This document shows, piece after piece, positions 4,917-6,748 of a stretch of DNA of 6,748 nucleotides. The notes below the pieces were generated by a model. That model was not told where the DNA came from. It saw nothing but the letters and a program-made list of their open reading frames with translations, and did no database searches. Each line of letters starts with the position of its first letter. Positions within the stretch are counted from its first letter, which is position 1. Source of the DNA: Deltaproteobacteria bacterium (GTDB lineage Bacteria; Desulfobacterota; Syntrophobacteria; BM002); the NCBI GenBank assembly GCA_020350905.1, contig CP070843.1, positions 787,827 through 794,574 on the forward strand. The letters run 5' to 3'. The position numbers and the translations under genes are program-made.

Positions 4917-5807
4917 ATGAAACTAGGCTATCCCTGCATAAATCGTGGAATTGGTTGCACAGCAAATTCCACTTTCAGGCTTGCCTCCTATTCAGAGGAG
5001 CGGCTGGTCCAGAAAGTGGAAAACAATCTGAACTGTCTCTTTCAGATTTTGCAGTACAATGTTCAGAATGGTTTCTACTTTTTTCGGATAAGCTCTGACC
5101 TGGTCCCCTTCGCCTCACACCCCGTTTGTACCTTCGATTGGGTCGGCCATTTTAGGGGGCAGCTCAGAAAAGTTGGCAACTTCATAAAAGAGCATAGCAT
5201 AAGAATTTCCATGCATCCTGACCAGTTCGTGCTCATCAATGCGCTTAAAGACGATGTTGTTGAGCGCAGCATCAGAGAGCTAGAATACCATTGCACCATC
5301 TTGAATGAAATGGACCTTGATAGAACGGCAAAAATACAGATCCACGTGGGTGGGGTGTACGGTGATAAGCACGCAGCAATTGAACGGTTTGTCGACCGAC
5401 ATAAATTTCTGAACCCGTCTCTCAAACGGAGGTTAGTCATTGAGAATGACGACAGATTGTTCAACCTCAAGGATTGCTTGCGTGTTCATGAAAAAACAAA
5501 CATACCCATTCTATTCGACGTTTTTCACCACCAGTGCCTGAATAAGGGCGAATCATTGAGAATGGGATTGGAATTAGCCGGCCAGACCTGGAAGAAAAGC
5601 GATGGCGTTCTCATGGTTGACTACAGCAGCCAGCAGCCTGGCCACCGGCTTGGAACCCACGCCAAGAGCATAGATTTACAACTATTTCAAGAGTTTCTGA
5701 ACCAGAGCGAAGGTTTGGACTTCGATATTATGTTGGAGATAAAAGACAAGGAAAAGAGCGGTCTGAAGGCACTGGAAGTTCTCGAAGAATTTAGAAAAGC
5801 CAGCTAG
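4917..5807 (+). CDS. uvsE: UV damage endonuclease UvsE/UvdE
   Basis: A 296-residue UV damage endonuclease, the metal-dependent TIM-barrel enzyme that nicks DNA 5' to cyclobutane dimers and 6-4 photoproducts and starts alternative excision repair in the cytoplasm. It opens with the family signature MKLGYPCIN and carries the expected metal-site motifs: ASHPV (His68), SMHPDQF (His100), IQIHVGG (His143), VIENDD (Glu176), LFDVFHH (Asp201, His204), DYSSQQPGHRLGTHA (His243, His248) and IMLEIKDKEKSGLKAL (Glu274). All look intact, and the length matches the family. An in-frame TTG at 4896 would add 7 residues, but the ATG at 4917 has AGGA at 4906-4909 and begins exactly at the conserved N-terminus. 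It is first in a plus-strand operon, 12 bases before the split-barrel gene, under the promoter at 4850-4878. No SOS box is apparent, so expression may be constitutive. Confidence 0.95.
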   Translation: MKLGYPCINRGIGCTANSTFRLASYSEERLVQKVENNLNCLFQILQYNVQNGFYFFRISSDLVPFASHPVCTFDWVGHFRGQLRKVGNFIKEHSIRISMHPDQFVLINALKDDVVERSIRELEYHCTILNEMDLDRTAKIQIHVGGVYGDKHAAIERFVDRHKFLNPSLKRRLVIENDDRLFNLKDCLRVHEKTNIPILFDVFHHQCLNKGESLRMGLELAGQTWKKSDGVLMVDYSSQQPGHRLGTHAKSIDLQLFQEFLNQSEGLDFDIMLEIKDKEKSGLKALEVLEEFRKAS

Positions 5808-5819
5808 TGGAGGTGAGAG

Positions 5820-6311
5820 GTGGATCAATTGAATGGTTCCGGCACCAGGACGGTTTCCGTGCTTAAAGAAGAATTGAAGCTTTCAGAGATGATAAGAGAA
5901 TTATTCTCCTCTCAACGGCTAGCAGTGCTCGGCACCCAGAGTGGCGGACAACCCTACGCTAACCTGGTGGCGTTTGTCGCCAGCGATGATCTCAAAAGCA
6001 TATTTTTTGCCACGGCCCGGGCCACGAGGAAGTACGCTAACATACAAGCGGATTCAAGAGTAACAGTTTTGATAGATAATCGTTCCAACCAGGAAGCCGA
6101 CTTTTCTAAAGCCGCAGCGGTGACCGCGACTGGCAACGCCGAAGAGGTAGGCGAGAATGAGCGGGAATTGATAACTGCAACCTATCTGGCGAAACATCCA
6201 ATGTTGGAAGAATTTGTCCGATCTCCAAGCTGCGCCATCTTAAAGGTTCAGGTCGAAACGTACTACTTGGTGAGCAGATTTCAAAATGTCATGGAGCTGC
6301 ATGTAAAGTGA
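5820..6311 (+). CDS. pyridoxamine 5'-phosphate oxidase-like FMN-binding split-barrel protein
   Basis: A 163-residue cytoplasmic protein. After a helical N-terminal region (about 12-32, SVLKEELKLSEMIRELFSS) comes a split-barrel core: RLAVLGTQSGGQPYANLVAF (33-52), the strand SIFFATARATRKYANIQAD (60-78) and RVTVLIDNR (80-88). ARATRKYANI is the region that in PNPOx-like proteins contacts flavin phosphate. The family includes flavin- and deazaflavin-dependent reductases and heme-related proteins, so the substrate cannot be named. True PdxH is longer and has a distinct C-terminal motif that is absent here. The start is GTG at 5820, with GGAGGT at 5809-5814 and 5 bases of spacing. It follows uvsE by 12 bases and its TGA overlaps the next ATG by one base, so the three genes should be co-transcribed. 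Confidence 0.85.
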   Translation: MDQLNGSGTRTVSVLKEELKLSEMIRELFSSQRLAVLGTQSGGQPYANLVAFVASDDLKSIFFATARATRKYANIQADSRVTVLIDNRSNQEADFSKAAAVTATGNAEEVGENERELITATYLAKHPMLEEFVRSPSCAILKVQVETYYLVSRFQNVMELHVK

Positions 6312-6748
6312 TGGAACTGGTCCTCACCCTTGAACAAATCGGTAGTGATAACCGCGAAAGTGTCGGCGGCAAGAGTTTTGCGCTGGCGACCATGGTCAAA
6401 AACGGCATGAAGGTTCCCGAGGCCCTCTGCCTTAAAGTGGAGGCTTATCATCGCTACCTGGAGACCACAGGTTTGGGCGCACGAATCTTGATGGAGTTCT
6501 ACCGCAAGGACTTTGCTGAGGTGCGATGGGAAGAGATGTGGGATGCGGCCCTCAGAATCCGCAACTTGTTCATCAAGACACTCATGCCAAGCGATCTCCA
6601 CACTTCTCTTCAGAGTATCTTTGAGTCCAATCTCCCAGGAGAGTCGGTGGTGGTGCGTTCCTCCGCCCCCGGCGAAGAGTCCTTGCACACGTCTTTCGCT
6701 GGTCTGCATGAGTCCTACGTAAATGTGCAAGGTGCAGACTCCATCCTC
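6311..6748 (+). CDS. PEP synthase / pyruvate phosphate dikinase N-terminal domain protein, partial (3' end outside window)
   Basis: The first 146 codons of a protein that continues past the window. Its start ATG at 6311 shares one base with the upstream TGA (TGATG), so translation is probably coupled; the nearest GGAG is 14 bases away. Two signatures of the PPDK/PEP-synthase ATP-grasp domain are visible: SVGGKSFALATM (17-28, with Lys21) near the N-terminus followed by GMKVPEALCL (32-41), and SVVVRSSAPGEESLHTSFAG (112-131), where Arg116 matches the ATP-binding Arg of the VRSSA motif. The later HESYVNV (133-139) matches the usual SFAGxxxSxxNV continuation. Such proteins transfer phosphate from ATP through a catalytic His in a later swivelling domain. 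Whether that His domain and the PEP/pyruvate barrel are present here cannot be seen, so this may be a full pyruvate, water dikinase or a stand-alone PPDK_N protein, as in rifampicin phosphotransferase-like enzymes. Confidence 0.85.
   Translation, partial: MELVLTLEQIGSDNRESVGGKSFALATMVKNGMKVPEALCLKVEAYHRYLETTGLGARILMEFYRKDFAEVRWEEMWDAALRIRNLFIKTLMPSDLHTSLQSIFESNLPGESVVVRSSAPGEESLHTSFAGLHESYVNVQGADSIL

Noticed and set aside
6281..6730. 149-codon minus-strand open frame
   Set aside because: It lies opposite the PPDK-type gene, whose VGGKS and VRSSA motifs are clear. The minus-strand product shows no recognisable domain.
1..6748. CRISPR array, insertion sequence, tRNA or phage element
   Set aside because: I found no repeated spacer pattern, transposase motif, terminal inverted repeats, tRNA cloverleaf or phage gene in either strand by eye.

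Overview
The window looks like a bacterial chromosome segment of roughly balanced base composition: tightly packed genes, Shine-Dalgarno sites, overlapping starts and stops, and no transposase, phage, tRNA, rRNA or CRISPR signal. No marker gene fixes the taxonomy. My guess is an environmental proteobacterium-like or Desulfobacterota-like organism, from the look of the proteins, and confidence is low.

Left part (1-4107): two convergent groups. On the plus strand are the 3' end of a conserved protein of unknown function, a possible 37-residue membrane peptide and a DUF2177 four-helix membrane protein. Facing them on the minus strand is an apparent operon read from 4107 down to 848: a GPH/MelB-type MFS transporter, a DUF1295 (steroid 5-alpha-reductase-like) membrane protein, and a SAM-dependent methyltransferase of the cyclopropane-fatty-acid-synthase superfamily. 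The last two genes are coupled by an ATGA overlap. From general knowledge, this set of families (Cfa-like methyltransferase, GPH-type MFS, DUF1295, DUF2177) recurs in bacterial clusters for membrane-lipid modification and the singlet-oxygen response, often with an ECF sigma factor and ChrR. Neither of those is visible here. The methyltransferase resembles plant coclaurine N-methyltransferase more than E. coli Cfa and lacks part of the Cfa bicarbonate site.

Middle part (4108-4916): mostly non-coding. It holds a probable promoter for the minus-strand operon, an AT-rich inverted repeat and an orphan ribosome binding site. It also holds a 53-codon minus-strand gene (4465-4626) with a strong ribosome binding site and its own intrinsic terminator. 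Downstream of that is a good sigma-70-type promoter (4850-4878) reading right.

Right part (4917-6748): a plus-strand operon of UV damage endonuclease (uvsE), an FMN-binding split-barrel protein (PNPOx-like) and the start of a PEP synthase/PPDK N-terminal-domain protein that runs off the window. The genes are 12 bp apart and then overlap by 1 bp. Taken together the window suggests, as inference only, defence against light and oxidative damage: lipid modification on the left and UV repair on the right.
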